A DNA stretch of 64,000 bases, taken from the NCBI GenBank assembly GCA_013398275.1, contig VZSE01008989.1, forward strand, positions 1 to 64,000, in the 5' to 3' direction. Under the pieces are notes generated by a model that searched no databases, was not told the DNA's origin, and worked only from the letters and a program-made list of their open reading frames with translations. The stretch is from Promerops cafer. Its lineage: Eukaryota; Chordata; Aves; Passeriformes; Nectariniidae. This document shows, one piece after another, positions 1 to 8,812 of this stretch. The position numbers and the translations under genes are program-made. Every line of letters begins with the position of its first letter. Position 1 is the stretch's first letter.

Positions 1-77
1 AGGGATGTGTTTTAAACGTTTTAAGCTCAGAAGCGGCATTTTTTTTTCCCTAAGGAGGCGTGTCTAGCACGTAGATC

Positions 78-84
78 TATAAAG
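78..84 (+). promoter_or_regulatory. TATA-box-like motif near window start
   Basis: The motif TATAAAG sits in a short AT-containing stretch just upstream of a GC- and CpG-rich run (about 160-620). If it works as a core promoter element, transcription on the + strand would start near 105-115. No downstream open frame here resembles a known protein: the 88-codon frame at 98-364 has no recognisable domain and ends in low-complexity Gly/Arg. Such a motif also occurs by chance, so this is a weak call based only on the motif and its GC-rich setting. Confidence 0.2.
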
Positions 85-159
85 AGGGGAGCCGGTAATG
101 ACGGATGTTCTGTCAAACTTAAAAGGTGCCAATTACCACGGAGTCAGAGGGTGCCATGA

Positions 160-1240
160 AGATGTACATGCCGAGATTGATGAGGAGCCGGGCTCAGAAG
201 GCAGCGCTGCTCGCAAGCGTGTCGGGGCGGGGAATCTCCGCTCTCCCCGGGCGGGCGGCAGACAAGGCACGGAGGGGGTGAGGGTCACACGCCAGGGGTT
301 TTCAGGACCGAGCTTTTATTCCCATGGGAGATCACGGCGCGGGGGAGGGCTTGCGAGGAAGTGAGATGCTTGGGCGAGGTTGGCCGGGCGGGGGATGTCC
401 CTCCAGCGGTTCGTGACGACCACGCGGCGCTGAGCAGCGTGGCACTGGGGAGCCCCCTGCAGCTGGGTAGAGCCAGCTCGGAGCTACCTCCTGCCTTCTC
501 TCCAGCCGTGCTGCTGGAAGAGGCCCCCGGACCCCTTCTGCAGGGCAGGGAGGGCGGCTGGGGAGTCCCCAGGACTGCCGGGGGTCATCCCAGGGCAGGG
601 ACGCCACCCACGCCCTGCTCTCCACTGTGGGAAGGGCTGACTCGTGCTCGCAGTGGCTGCACTCTAATTGAATCTCCAGAAATCAACGTGCACAATCAAA
701 CACTCGCTGGGAGGGAAAAAATAACAATAATGATAATAACAAGGGGAAGAAGAAGCAGGCGTTGTGACTTTTGAGGCTGCTGATCATCCTGATTAGTGAA
801 TGTTGGAGTGTGTTAAGTGCCAAGGTCTGAGAGACAGCCCGTGGGAGGTGCGGGGAGTGGCCGGGGCTGAGGCTCTGTCTAGCAAAGGAAGGGACACCCA
901 GACTGTGGAGGTGGCTGTCCCCTGCCCTGGCACTTGAGGTGGAGCGAGGAATCCCATGGGGCTGCAGCGTGCTTATGGCATTCTTCCAACCTCCGGGTAC
1001 CAAATATCATCTGAGTTGCCTGGATAGCTGTCTTCCAACCCTGCTATGAAGTCCAGGCAAAATTTTCTGTGGAAGCTGAGAAATCAAGGGGCAGGAGTCA
1101 GGTCCCAGGTGCCTTGATGCTCCTGAAGAGCTACAAGTAATCCAGCCCTTAAATAATGTGAAAGTGCTTTCAGGTAGAGAAACGCAGCCTTGTGTAACAC
1201 TGAAGGACAGGTACCTCCAAATTAGCTGGTAGTAAGGAAC
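160..1240. other. CpG-rich, gene-proximal sequence without recognisable coding region
   Basis: The first half (about 160-620) is rich in G, C and CpG, unlike most of the window, and fades into ordinary sequence by about 1000. Several overlapping open frames on both strands exist here only because GC-rich DNA has few stop codons. None shows a domain or a protein I recognise. I read this as the outer part of a promoter-associated CpG-rich district that continues to about 4.3 kb. A purine-rich patch and a compact TGATCATCCTGATTAG-like motif lie at about 715-800. Confidence 0.4.
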
Positions 1241-1242
1241 AT

Positions 1243-1346
1243 AAAAGATCATTTAGCTCCAACCCCACTGCCATGGGCAGGGGCATCTTCCACTAGATCA
1301 GGTTGCTCAAAGCCCCATCCATCCTGGCTTTGAATCCTTCCAGGCA
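1243..1346 (-). mobile_element. CR1 LINE fragment (antisense)
   Basis: Read on the + strand this matches the reverse complement of the 3' part of avian CR1 retrotransposons: a run like AGATCATTTAGCTCCAACCC, then CTGCCATGGGCAGG, then the 'tccactagatcaggttgctcaaagcccc' block. Both ends are missing: the terminal octamer repeats and everything 5' of the short untranslated stretch. About a hundred bases remain. CR1 copies are usually 5'-truncated, so a short remnant is normal. The family call is from memory of the consensus, not from an alignment. Confidence 0.8.
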
Positions 1347-2150
1347 GTAGCCCTACCCTGAAAGCACATCACCCCCTTTGGGGTAAATCCACCCCTAAGA
1401 CCCTTCCAGGAGCATCAGCTACGTGTATGTGAGTCGTGTAGACAGCTCTCTGCCCAGAGCAATCTCAGGCCAAGAAACACTTGGAGGAGGAGTGGTTGGA
1501 GTGGAGAGGAGGGGAGTGGTTGGGCTGTAGCTCCTTCAGCCTTTCAAGACAAGGGATGGGGCAGGGGTGGCAGCAGCCAAAAGCCTGGATTGCCTTCATA
1601 AAGTCCACTTCTCTTTTCTGCACTTAGCACTTCCCCTCTACTATTCTTTGGGCAGTAGATGAGATGGGTTCCACTCTCCTGCTTCCCACGCCGACAGCCC
1701 CTATCCCAAGGGAAAAAGCAAACTTCAGACCACAAATCAGTTCTGGTCCAGGAGAGAGGCAAATAAAAACAAAGAAAACCTAAAGATTTTTATATCTAGA
1801 TTACGTTCATAGAACTGGTAGGTTTCCTTAAGCAAAGTGAATACTTCTTAGCCTAGCATTAGTTAAAGACCTTCACATTAGTTAAAGAGGAATTCTTTAC
1901 ACCCTGTGAGAATTAACTCTCGTTCTCAGAATGTATCTGTTTTCCCTAATTTGTTTGTCACTGTGCGAAGGAAGCCTCTCGCCATGAAAATTTCAGAACA
2001 ATAATCAGTTTAAGAAACTGAACTGGATTTAGTGTAACAACATTTCTCCTCAATGTGCGGAGCCTCCCATGACTGCAATAACCTAAAAGCAAGATCTCTT
2101 TCTCTCTTTCTCCTCACATACATTGCTTTAGACTTACATCTATCAAGGAG
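1347..2150. other. Unannotated single-copy-like sequence
   Basis: Nothing codes here that I can support. A short imperfect direct repeat of GGAGTGGTTGG occurs twice around 1487-1527 in a G/A-rich patch. The remainder is ordinary sequence that turns AT-rich after about 1760. It lies between a CR1 remnant and the promoter-like district. Confidence 0.4.
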
Positions 2151-2152
2151 TA

Positions 2153-2300
2153 GCAAAAAAAAACCAAAAAAAACCCAAACCAAACCAAAACAAACAAACA
2201 CCAAAAAAACATCACACCAACAGAAATAAAGAGGACAGTATTGTAGGGAAAGATGGGGAGAAGGTAATTGAAAAAAAAAAAAAAAAAAACAAACAAAAAA
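2153..2300. repeat. A/C-rich low-complexity tract with poly-A run
   Basis: Runs of A interrupted by CC or CCC (2153-2212) are followed, after about 60 bases of normal sequence, by an uninterrupted poly-A run near 2271-2289 and another A/C stretch. The 139- and 60-residue open frames on the minus strand here are artefacts of it, giving Phe/Leu/Val-rich translations. It may include decayed retroposon tails. Confidence 0.8.
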
Positions 2301-2389
2301 AGTGGTTCTGATGTGCAAATTGTAGATAAAGTCTTGTGATGAGAAAGAGGGGAGTGCCTGATGAGGAAGACGGGAGAGTGTGTTGAGAG

Positions 2390-2560
2390 ATAACAAGAAC
2401 CAGTAATTTCTATTCAGCAAAGCCACCAAATCAGAGAGCAGCGCGATCTTATTGGAGGAGAGCCTTCAACAGCAACTAATCCTGTCATATTGAAAGAAAA
2501 TTGTAAATGTTCTCTGCAGAAATTGCCTTCCCATTGCAGCTAATCGAGCCCACTTCGCGC
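2390..2560. promoter_or_regulatory. Possible promoter-proximal regulatory block with inverted CCAAT box
   Basis: A non-repetitive block upstream of the TATA-like motif at 2741 contains ATTGG at 2451-2455 (CCAAT on the minus strand), plus AATCAGAGAGC and TAATCGAG motifs. It lies between a low-complexity tract and a CpG-rich stretch that begins near 2550. The even base composition and absence of repeats look like conserved promoter sequence. This is an inference: no conservation data were available. Confidence 0.25.
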
Positions 2561-2740
2561 TCACACACATCACACACCCCCGCACACCCCTCCGGGCGGT
2601 CAGCGAGCGGACCCACAGCCGCAGCACCCGGCAAGGACATTCACCCGAGATGCTCACCTAGGCACCCCGCTTCCCTCGCTCGCCACCAGCCCAGCGAGGG
2701 CGGCAGCTTACCCTCATTTCCCCACGAGCTCTGCGGGAAG

Positions 2741-3221
2741 TATAAATTATTACCGGCTCACTCACGAGTCCCGGCTTCACCTGTTTTTAATTACTCCAGT
2801 TTTGTCTATACCTTTAAGCCAGGTTTGATAGCACTATTGCTCTAGCAGCGACTCCCGAGGGTTAGAGCCACCGAGGGTGTGTGTGTGTGTGTATGTGTGT
2901 GCCTGTGGGTGTGGGAGGGCGAGAGGGAGCGAGAGACAAAAACTCCATCAGCCCGGACAATGCCACCTCTTGTTTAAAGCTGCCAACCTGTTATTCTTTC
3001 CCCCCACTATCACGGTACCAAGTGATCTGTATTTCCCCCAGCCCAACCCCCCTCCCTCCTCGTGGAAGATATGGAAGAGGAAGATAAAGCCGCTGGCTGC
3101 GGGCGCTGACGGCGCGCAGCCCGCATGCCTCTGCCGCCACAGCCGGGGCCGCTCCGCAGCCGCCGCTCCAGCGAGCCGCTTGCAGCGGGATGAGATGCAA
3201 CTTCTGCTAATTGGATCGCAG
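2741..3221 (+). other. Candidate first exon (TATA-like element to splice donor), gene unknown
   Basis: TATAAAT at 2741-2747 is followed about 475 bases later by a good splice-donor match, CAG|GTAGGA, with the last exon base at 3221. A start near 2770 would be expected from the TATA-like motif. The interval is CpG-rich, especially 3090-3190, and contains a short TG repeat. A late ATG at 3195 opens a frame reading MQLLLIGSQ up to the donor, with no stop before it. I do not recognise this peptide and it may not be translated, so the exon could be purely 5' untranslated. Directly downstream is a long pyrimidine tract with an acceptor-like AG at 3384, so a short 3222-3384 intron is also possible. 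RNA evidence would be needed to establish that the exon exists. Confidence 0.3.
2877..2900. repeat. (TG)n microsatellite
   Basis: A TG-dinucleotide run with one TA interruption, followed by decayed TG-like sequence to about 2917. It lies inside the candidate first exon and is probably length-polymorphic. It creates open frames reading MCVCVYVC-like peptides, which should not be taken as coding. Confidence 0.9.
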
Positions 3222-3248
3222 GTAGGAAAGCTTTGGTTTTTACTGACG

Positions 3249-3384
3249 TTTCCTCTCTCTCTCTGTGTGCGTCTCTCTTTTTTTGCTTTTTCTTTCCTTT
3301 TTTTTTTTTTTGTCTTTTTTTTTGTTTCTCTCTTGGCTTTTCTTTCACGTCCTCTACCCTCCGCCCCTTCTTCGCCGCACCTAG
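3249..3384. repeat. Long pyrimidine tract ending in an acceptor-like AG
   Basis: Nearly every base from 3249 to about 3375 on the + strand is C or T: CT repeats, then long T runs broken by C and G, then CCTCTACCC-like sequence. It ends GCACCTAG at 3384. This combination is an exceptionally strong polypyrimidine tract plus a 3' splice-site AG. It is also a mirror-rich homopyrimidine stretch of the type able to form triplex DNA. Read on the minus strand it gives a Lys/Arg-rich spurious reading frame within 3010-3648. Confidence 0.6.
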
Positions 3385-3779
3385 GATTTCATCCGCTGCT
3401 GTCATAGGAAAGCTCCCGCCAAGGAAATAATGTCTAAGAAACGAGCTTTGGCTTCCTGGCAGAAGCAGCAGAACAGACCATGGGGAAACTTTTGCTGAAT
3501 GGGTCACAGCTGAGCGGGCCACCGGTGAAAAGCAGCGAGAGGCGATTAGGCAAAGCGATTGTCCCCAGCACAGAGCCCTTCTCTGTCGAGTTCCAGTTGC
3601 GATATTAATCCCAGAACCGAGCCTAGCGTGGTATAGCAGGAGAGACACAGTAGACTGTGATTTAGAGAACCCTTCACATTTTTCAAGCGCTATACACAGG
3701 GGTGTTTATTACAAATGCTGCATTCCGACACAAGTTCATCGTTCCCAAATCCCGCTGTGACACGTTTGTCGACGACTCC
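3385..3779. other. Sequence between pyrimidine tract and CpG island
   Basis: A mixed-composition stretch of about 400 bases with no recognisable coding content. It would be the second exon if the AG at 3384 is a real acceptor. It includes moderate CpG content and stop codons in all + frames at short intervals (for example TAA at 3427). I can assign nothing further. Confidence 0.3.
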
Positions 3780-4290
3780 TGCAAAATGTCACCGGGAGCG
3801 GGGAGCGGAGCCGTCACCGGGGAGCCGAGCCTGCCCGCGGTGCGCGCTCGCTGTCGGGCGGGCAGGAAGGGACGGGGCCGGCGGGATCCCTGCCCTGCGG
3901 GACCGGGAGGGATGCGGGGACCGCGGAGGGGGCTGCCGCTGTGCCGGCGCGGTCCATCGCCCCCAGAATCCCTGCTGTGCTCGGGAGCATCTCCCGCTCC
4001 CGCTGCCTCATCTCTCGTGTTCTGCCTCGGGGAGGGGGGCGCGGGCTCGGGGCGCCCCGGGGGTGGGAAGGGTCTGGGCTTTCCCTGGCTCATTTCCGGC
4101 CCCGCTTGCCCGCATCCCTGCCCCTGGAGTGCGCTCCCCGGAGCAGGAAGCAGGGTGCTGCGGGAGAGGATGCTCCAGGGCCGGGTCCGGCTCGGCCCTC
4201 GGCGCCGGTCCGGCTGAGACCCCGGCAGGGCTGTGTCGGTCCCGGCCGTGCCTCCGGGCTCCCCTTCCTTTCGCCCGTGCCGCCACAAAG
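3780..4290. promoter_or_regulatory. CpG island
   Basis: This is the most GC- and CpG-dense segment of the window. The first two 60-base lines alone carry roughly nine or ten CpG dinucleotides each, and there are dozens over the whole segment. Sp1-like GGGGCGG/GGGCGGG-type runs occur and there is no TATA element inside. Such islands in vertebrates usually mark constitutively unmethylated promoters, often bidirectional. Four long overlapping open frames cross it on both strands (up to 201 codons). Each is Pro/Arg/Gly/Ala-rich without a domain, as expected from stop-poor GC-rich DNA. I infer a promoter but cannot say for which gene or in which direction. Confidence 0.75.
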
Positions 4291-4709
4291 GGGTGCTTAG
4301 GGCCAGAAGGAGCGAGCTGATACTTTGAGAGAGCGCTCAGACCAAGCCGTGGGAGAAAAATTGCGTCCCAGAAACAGCCCTGGGGCATCGAGGTCCTGGT
4401 GCACCCCCACAGTAAGGCTGTGTCGGGGGCTCTGAAGGGACAACGTGCTTCCTGCTTCTTCTTGGGCAAAAGCCGATTCTGGCCATCCCTCCAGCTAGGG
4501 CACTTCTGGCTTTGCCCACCAGTCTGGCCGTGCCATGCTTGGCGGCTGCCCCAGCACCAGGGTGATGGGGAAAGGCAGGCTGGGAGCTCCTCTGCTCGTC
4601 CCCCTGCATGGCAGCCGAGCCGGAGGGCCCTGATGCCAGGTGCTCCTGGAGAATGGCTGTGCCCGCTGCCAGCTCCGAGGGGAGGCTGTCAGGGCTTGTA
4701 ACTCATCCC

Positions 4710-4750
4710 CACCAAAGGGGTAAGGTGAGTCCTTACCCCTTTGCCTGGTG
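4710..4750 (+). other. Stable hairpin carrying a strong splice-donor consensus
   Basis: A perfect 13-bp inverted repeat (4713-4725 and 4731-4743) encloses a 5-base loop, TGAGT. After a 4-base offset on one side, a further CACC/GGTG pairing (4710-4713 with 4747-4750) extends the stem. Inside is AAG|GTGAGT, a full match to the vertebrate donor consensus (intron would begin at 4725). A second, overlapping donor GGG|GTAAGG lies five bases upstream. Downstream of the CpG island this could be the 3' edge of a first exon whose donor is masked by RNA structure. It may also be coincidence. Confidence 0.35.
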
Positions 4751-6150
4751 AAGAACAAGGGACACTTCTTCCTACCCCTGCAAGGTTGTTTATTCCTACT
4801 GTTTCCACTTGCTAAAGTTCCTTCCAGGGCAAGGAGATGGCTTTATTTCCAGCTGGAAATTCTTGCAGCAAATCTAGCCAGAATGACATCTATTCCCATT
4901 TTTATGTATCAACCAGTGTGTTGGCACACACTGGCTTGTCCTTGTCCCTTAAGGAAGATATTCTCTATGTAGAAGGAAAAAGGCAAGGACAAAAAAAGAA
5001 GGTCTAACCTCTGCTCGACAGCCTGTTCTTGCAGCTATTTGTGGGATATACCAAATCCACAAACGATAAAAAATGATAAGGAAGGTTAATACAGGAGAGC
5101 TGAAGTGTGCATTCTCTCTGCCTTTATGGCACTGCATCACTTGCAATCACAGCCCCTGTCTGAATACACACCAGCTTTGATTGTGTGGTTTATGACCAGC
5201 CTCTCTCGGTGATTCATCTATAAACCTCTCTAAGCTACACTGAACACACTTCCTCTTTCCTTCAGGATCTCTTTGAGTGTAAGTTTGGTTGAACTTCCCC
5301 TCTGCAGGACCCCTGGACTGTTTGCTTTTGTACCAGGAGAGTGAGAAGTGCAGTAATCTCACTGGCTTGCTGAGCGTGTGCCCCACTGAGCTGCCCTCTC
5401 CATTCCTTCCCTCAGCACTCTGTGATTTCTGCATTGCAATCCACTTGGGAACAAGGCTCAGTATATGGGCAGGGGGCTCTAGGATGTCCCCAGCTTGTTT
5501 CGGATGGAGGGCAAAATTATAAAAAGGAGAGGTCATGCTTTTCTCCCATCCAAACCCAGGATTTTGAGTAGTGTCCTCTCCCTGAATGGTTGTAACTCTG
5601 CATCTGGGCAGACCTTGGGGACACCTGAGCCATGTGTGATCAAGAATGTCCTGAGGAAGTGGAAGGGCCAGCAGTCTGGCTGTGCTCTGTCATCATCCCA
5701 GATGGAGATGACAGAGACACTGAGAGTGTCTGATGGAGACCCAGACACTGAAAGGAGGAAACTGAGGCCATCAGTTAAAAACAGAATCTATAAACAAAAC
5801 TATTCTTTTTTTTTTCCTCCTAGGTGTTCAGCCCAGTGCCCACTGTTGCTTTCATTGTCACCTCTGGGCTGAATCCCTGTGTGTGTGTGTGACGGTTCTG
5901 AGCTACTCAAAATGCTTGGCTCTTTCAGCCTGTTTGGTGTCTCATTCAAAAGTCTTTTGAGGACACCTACTATGAAATCCCTCACTGTTGTTAATATAAT
6001 CCCAGGAGGTTGGTCTGTCCCACTTCGCTCCTGTAACCCACTCACCCGTTCACCCAGCTTTCCCTTCTCCACTAATATCATGACCTACATGCAAAATACG
6101 TATTTTCTGGTCCTGTTTCCATAGCAATGCAGCATGGGGAACTCAGACAA
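4751..6150. other. Non-coding stretch with small palindrome and short TG run
   Basis: No coding region can be supported. A perfect 16-bp palindrome lies at 4845-4860, centred on an E-box-like CAGCTG. A T-run at about 5804-5815 ends in TTTTCCTCCTAG and resembles a splice acceptor, but no exon follows that I recognise. A short TG run is at 5879-5891. A piece around 5740-5772 containing GAGGAAACTGAGGCC resembles the reverse of a mammal-wide-type SINE/L2 motif but is too short to call. Confidence 0.4.
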
Positions 6151-6271
6151 GCCAGTCGTAATGAAACCTATTCCCTTTCTGTGAAATCAAGACGTCTTTG
6201 AAAGTTGCGTTCAGTTTAAGGCGAAGCAGGGAGCCGCGGAGAGTTGTATTTCCAGCCCGGAGCCCAGATCT

Positions 6272-6290
6272 CCGCGCCCTCTAGTGCCAG
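6272..6290 (-). promoter_or_regulatory. CTCF-binding-site-like motif
   Basis: Read on the minus strand the site is CTGGCACTAGAGGGCGCGG. It matches the well-known CTCF core CAC(N)AG(A/G)GGGCGC without a mismatch in the central positions. It sits in an isolated small GC-rich island (about 6195-6300) about 2 kb downstream of the CpG island. CTCF sites near promoters commonly act as insulators or loop anchors. With the motif on the minus strand, a loop partner would usually lie to the left in convergent orientation. Binding has not been shown. Confidence 0.55.
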
Positions 6291-6299
6291 AGGCAGGCG

Positions 6300-8109
6300 A
6301 GGAAGAGCATCCCCGGGCACAAGCAATGGGAGGCTTCATAGCCAACTGCAGCAGGGGGGAGAGAAGCAAGTGGTGTGAGAAAAGGACATTCTTCCATTCT
6401 TCCCAGTGTCTGTTGCCAGTCAGATCTTCCCTCTTCTAAAAAGCTGAAAAAAACCGGCAGATGGTGTTCAGCTGATTCAGCTGATCCTGGTTTGGTCACT
6501 TGGAGATTATGGCTTGGGTGGGTTAAACTGTGGAGTAAAAAGTGGGAAGAAATTGGAGCTGGGAAGCCCAGACTATGTCTGATAATCTTTTTTCGGAAAT
6601 TTTGGATCTCTCTGTCTTTGAGCTTTGCAGCCTGAAGCAACTCTCAGCTAATTCTGAGAGATTTGAAGGCACAGAAGAGGATTACTCACTTGTGAAACTG
6701 CTGCCCTGACCTTCTGCTGGCTGTTTAGGTGGGTGGATGGGATAGGCAACAGTAATCAGGCTAAGGAAAGCTGAAGGGGTTTAGATCCAGCTCATATGAA
6801 TGACAGGGATGACTTTTTCACAAATGCTTGTAGCCTTAAATCTTAAAAAGCTTAAATTGTGTGCTGGTATTTAATGTATGGTAGCATTAAATTGTGTGGT
6901 AGCATTTCAAGCCCTGTTAAACCCATCTTAGAGATTCCCATCTCTAAGAACCAGGCTGCAGAAAGAACCAAGCACTGAGAACTCCAGTAGCTAGACGAGA
7001 CCCCACGCACACCACCTACCCATCTTTTCCAGTTTCTATATTTTGGCAAAGGTAGCTTTCAGTTTTGCCAGGATCTCCACAGCTTTTCCTGTGTCAAAGC
7101 TGCCCAAAAAATACAGTTCCCTACTTGCTTGTCCACATCCCACCAGCTGACCTGTGCCTAGCAGGTTGCATTCCCTAGCTCTCCATATCAAGTTGAGGAG
7201 GGATCCCTTGCTGACTTACCCACCATCTTCCTACACTTCCCTGTTTGAAGTGGGCAGAATCAGAAGTTGAGACCATTCCTGAAGTGGCATTAAAGGGCTG
7301 CCTCCTTTTCCCATAAACCCTGAGCTTGCCACTATGTAAAAATGCTTTAGGCTCTGGAGCTGCCTGTCGTTTTGGACTGCCTGTCCTACCTTACAATCTG
7401 TATTGTTACCTATTCCCCATAGAGAGGGTGATATATCAGCAGGTCCTCCAAAGAATATCTCTCAGATAACACAGTTTGAAGTCCCAAGAGGATAGGATAG
7501 GGTGAAGTGAGTTTCATCTCATTTCCATCAAGCACTTGCTAGAGCGTGCTTGCCAATGCCACTAAGATGTGCAATGGGATTTCAGTAGTCCACATGCTTC
7601 ATGTATTTGTTTTTAAGAATATGATATAGATTAAATGAAACAGACCACATTTAGGGCCAGCTGCTTTGCTCAGAGTCTCCTGCATGTGTTCTGTTTGAGA
7701 AGATGATTCTCTGATTCCCGTCATTCCAGTTTTTCTTGAGACTCCATGGGCTAGATTTTGATCTTAATTACATTCTTTCAAATCAGGGGTGCCTCCAGTG
7801 ATTTTAATTGTGTCTGGTTTATTCTGGTGCAATTGAGCTCAGAATTTGACTTTCACAGAAACATGGTAAGTATTGTAATTAGAATATGCCAGTGTTTTGA
7901 CAACTGTTCATGGAACAGCTCTGTTTCATCAGACTCTGCTGAAAGGGAAATGCAATGTGATAATGGGCATTGGGAATAGCACGGGGCACCTCTTGCAGTG
8001 ATGGTAATAAAGATCTCTGTGAGCAGTCACAACATAAATAGGCGAGAAATTCTGTAAATCAGTATTTCCCAGGGTTTCCCCCAAGCTCTGAGTAAAATGT
8101 GGGCATGTG
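6300..8109. other. Non-coding stretch with degenerate short tandem duplication
   Basis: No gene is visible. Around 6853-6906 two 10-11-base units are each present twice: TAAATTGTGTG at 6853 and 6888, and TGGTAGCATT at 6879 and 6897. This indicates a small local duplication. The rest is ordinary, becoming AT-rich after about 7560. Confidence 0.4.
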
Positions 8110-8188
8110 TGGGTTTTCTTAGTTTTTTGGTTGCTTGTGTTTTTTGGTTTGGTGTTCGGTTTTGTTTGGGGTTTTTTGGCTTTTTTTG
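8110..8188. repeat. T/G-rich low-complexity tract
   Basis: A series of T runs broken by G or GG/GGG, of the type repeated several times in this window (also near 21.4, 22.4, 35.6, 38.1 and 44.9 kb). Opposite-strand open frames through it are Lys/Pro/Asn/Gln-rich artefacts. Confidence 0.8.
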
Positions 8189-8535
8189 AGAGAGGTGTAA
8201 TGAGACAAAAATATCTCCCATAGGTCTTTCTTCCAAATCATTGTCACAATTAGTGTTGGAAACCAAGATGATAAAATAAACCTAGTAATTTAAAAGAATT
8301 TTCTTGCTTAGTGATTTCTCTGGCTCAGGATTTTCAGGTAGCCTGAATATATAAAGATTCTTTATTTCTGTGCCGATAGGATGATCTTCAAACACAAAGA
8401 TTAGATCCTTATCTTTTGTAATCCATTCCACCATGTGATAAACAAAAATTAGCAAAAACTATAGTTGGGGGAAAAAATTAGGTTTCTAATATACCCCATA
8501 GCATTTTCATAGATTCCTGAGAAATCTTCTCTCAG

Positions 8536-8812
8536 CTTTGCAATGAATTACTGATGTCTATTTTAAACTCATCTATCTCATGTTCAGTCAATTAGAAAGC
8601 AGAGCAGTCATATATTGAAAATTATTCATAACTTTGTCCATGAGTAATGGCAACGAGCTTATTCTGTTATTATTTCTGAAATCCTTTAAAGCAAGCCAGT
8701 GACCAATGATTTATTCATGAAAATATTCACACATTTCAAAAGCTTCATGAATGTTAGCATGAATAATTAAGAGAATTTGTGTTATTTGTTCTCATTGCTC
8801 ATTATTTTCCTA
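8536..8812. promoter_or_regulatory. Candidate conserved non-coding element (enhancer-like), AT-rich
   Basis: A repeat-free AT-rich block dense in homeodomain- and POU/SOX-like words: AATTAG, ATTATTCATAA, TTATTCATGAAAATATTCA, CATGAATGTTAGCATGAATAATTAAG. The clustering of ATTCAT/ATGAAT and TAATTA motifs in a compact block with no low-complexity filler is typical of vertebrate developmental enhancers. No open frame of note crosses it. This is judged by eye; sequence conservation has not been tested. Confidence 0.35.

Noticed and set aside
3010..3648. 212-codon minus-strand frame with a Lys/Arg-rich middle
   Set aside because: It is the translation of the reverse of a pyrimidine tract joined to GC-rich DNA. 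It has no domain, and the basic stretch is low complexity.
3683..4469. Long overlapping frames on both strands of the CpG island (up to 201 codons)
   Set aside because: GC-rich DNA has few stop codons. Products are Pro/Arg/Gly/Ala-rich in every frame with no recognisable protein.
5740..5772. GAGGAAACTGAGGCC resembling reversed MIR/L2 sequence
   Set aside because: Too short and without the neighbouring blocks needed to call a repeat.
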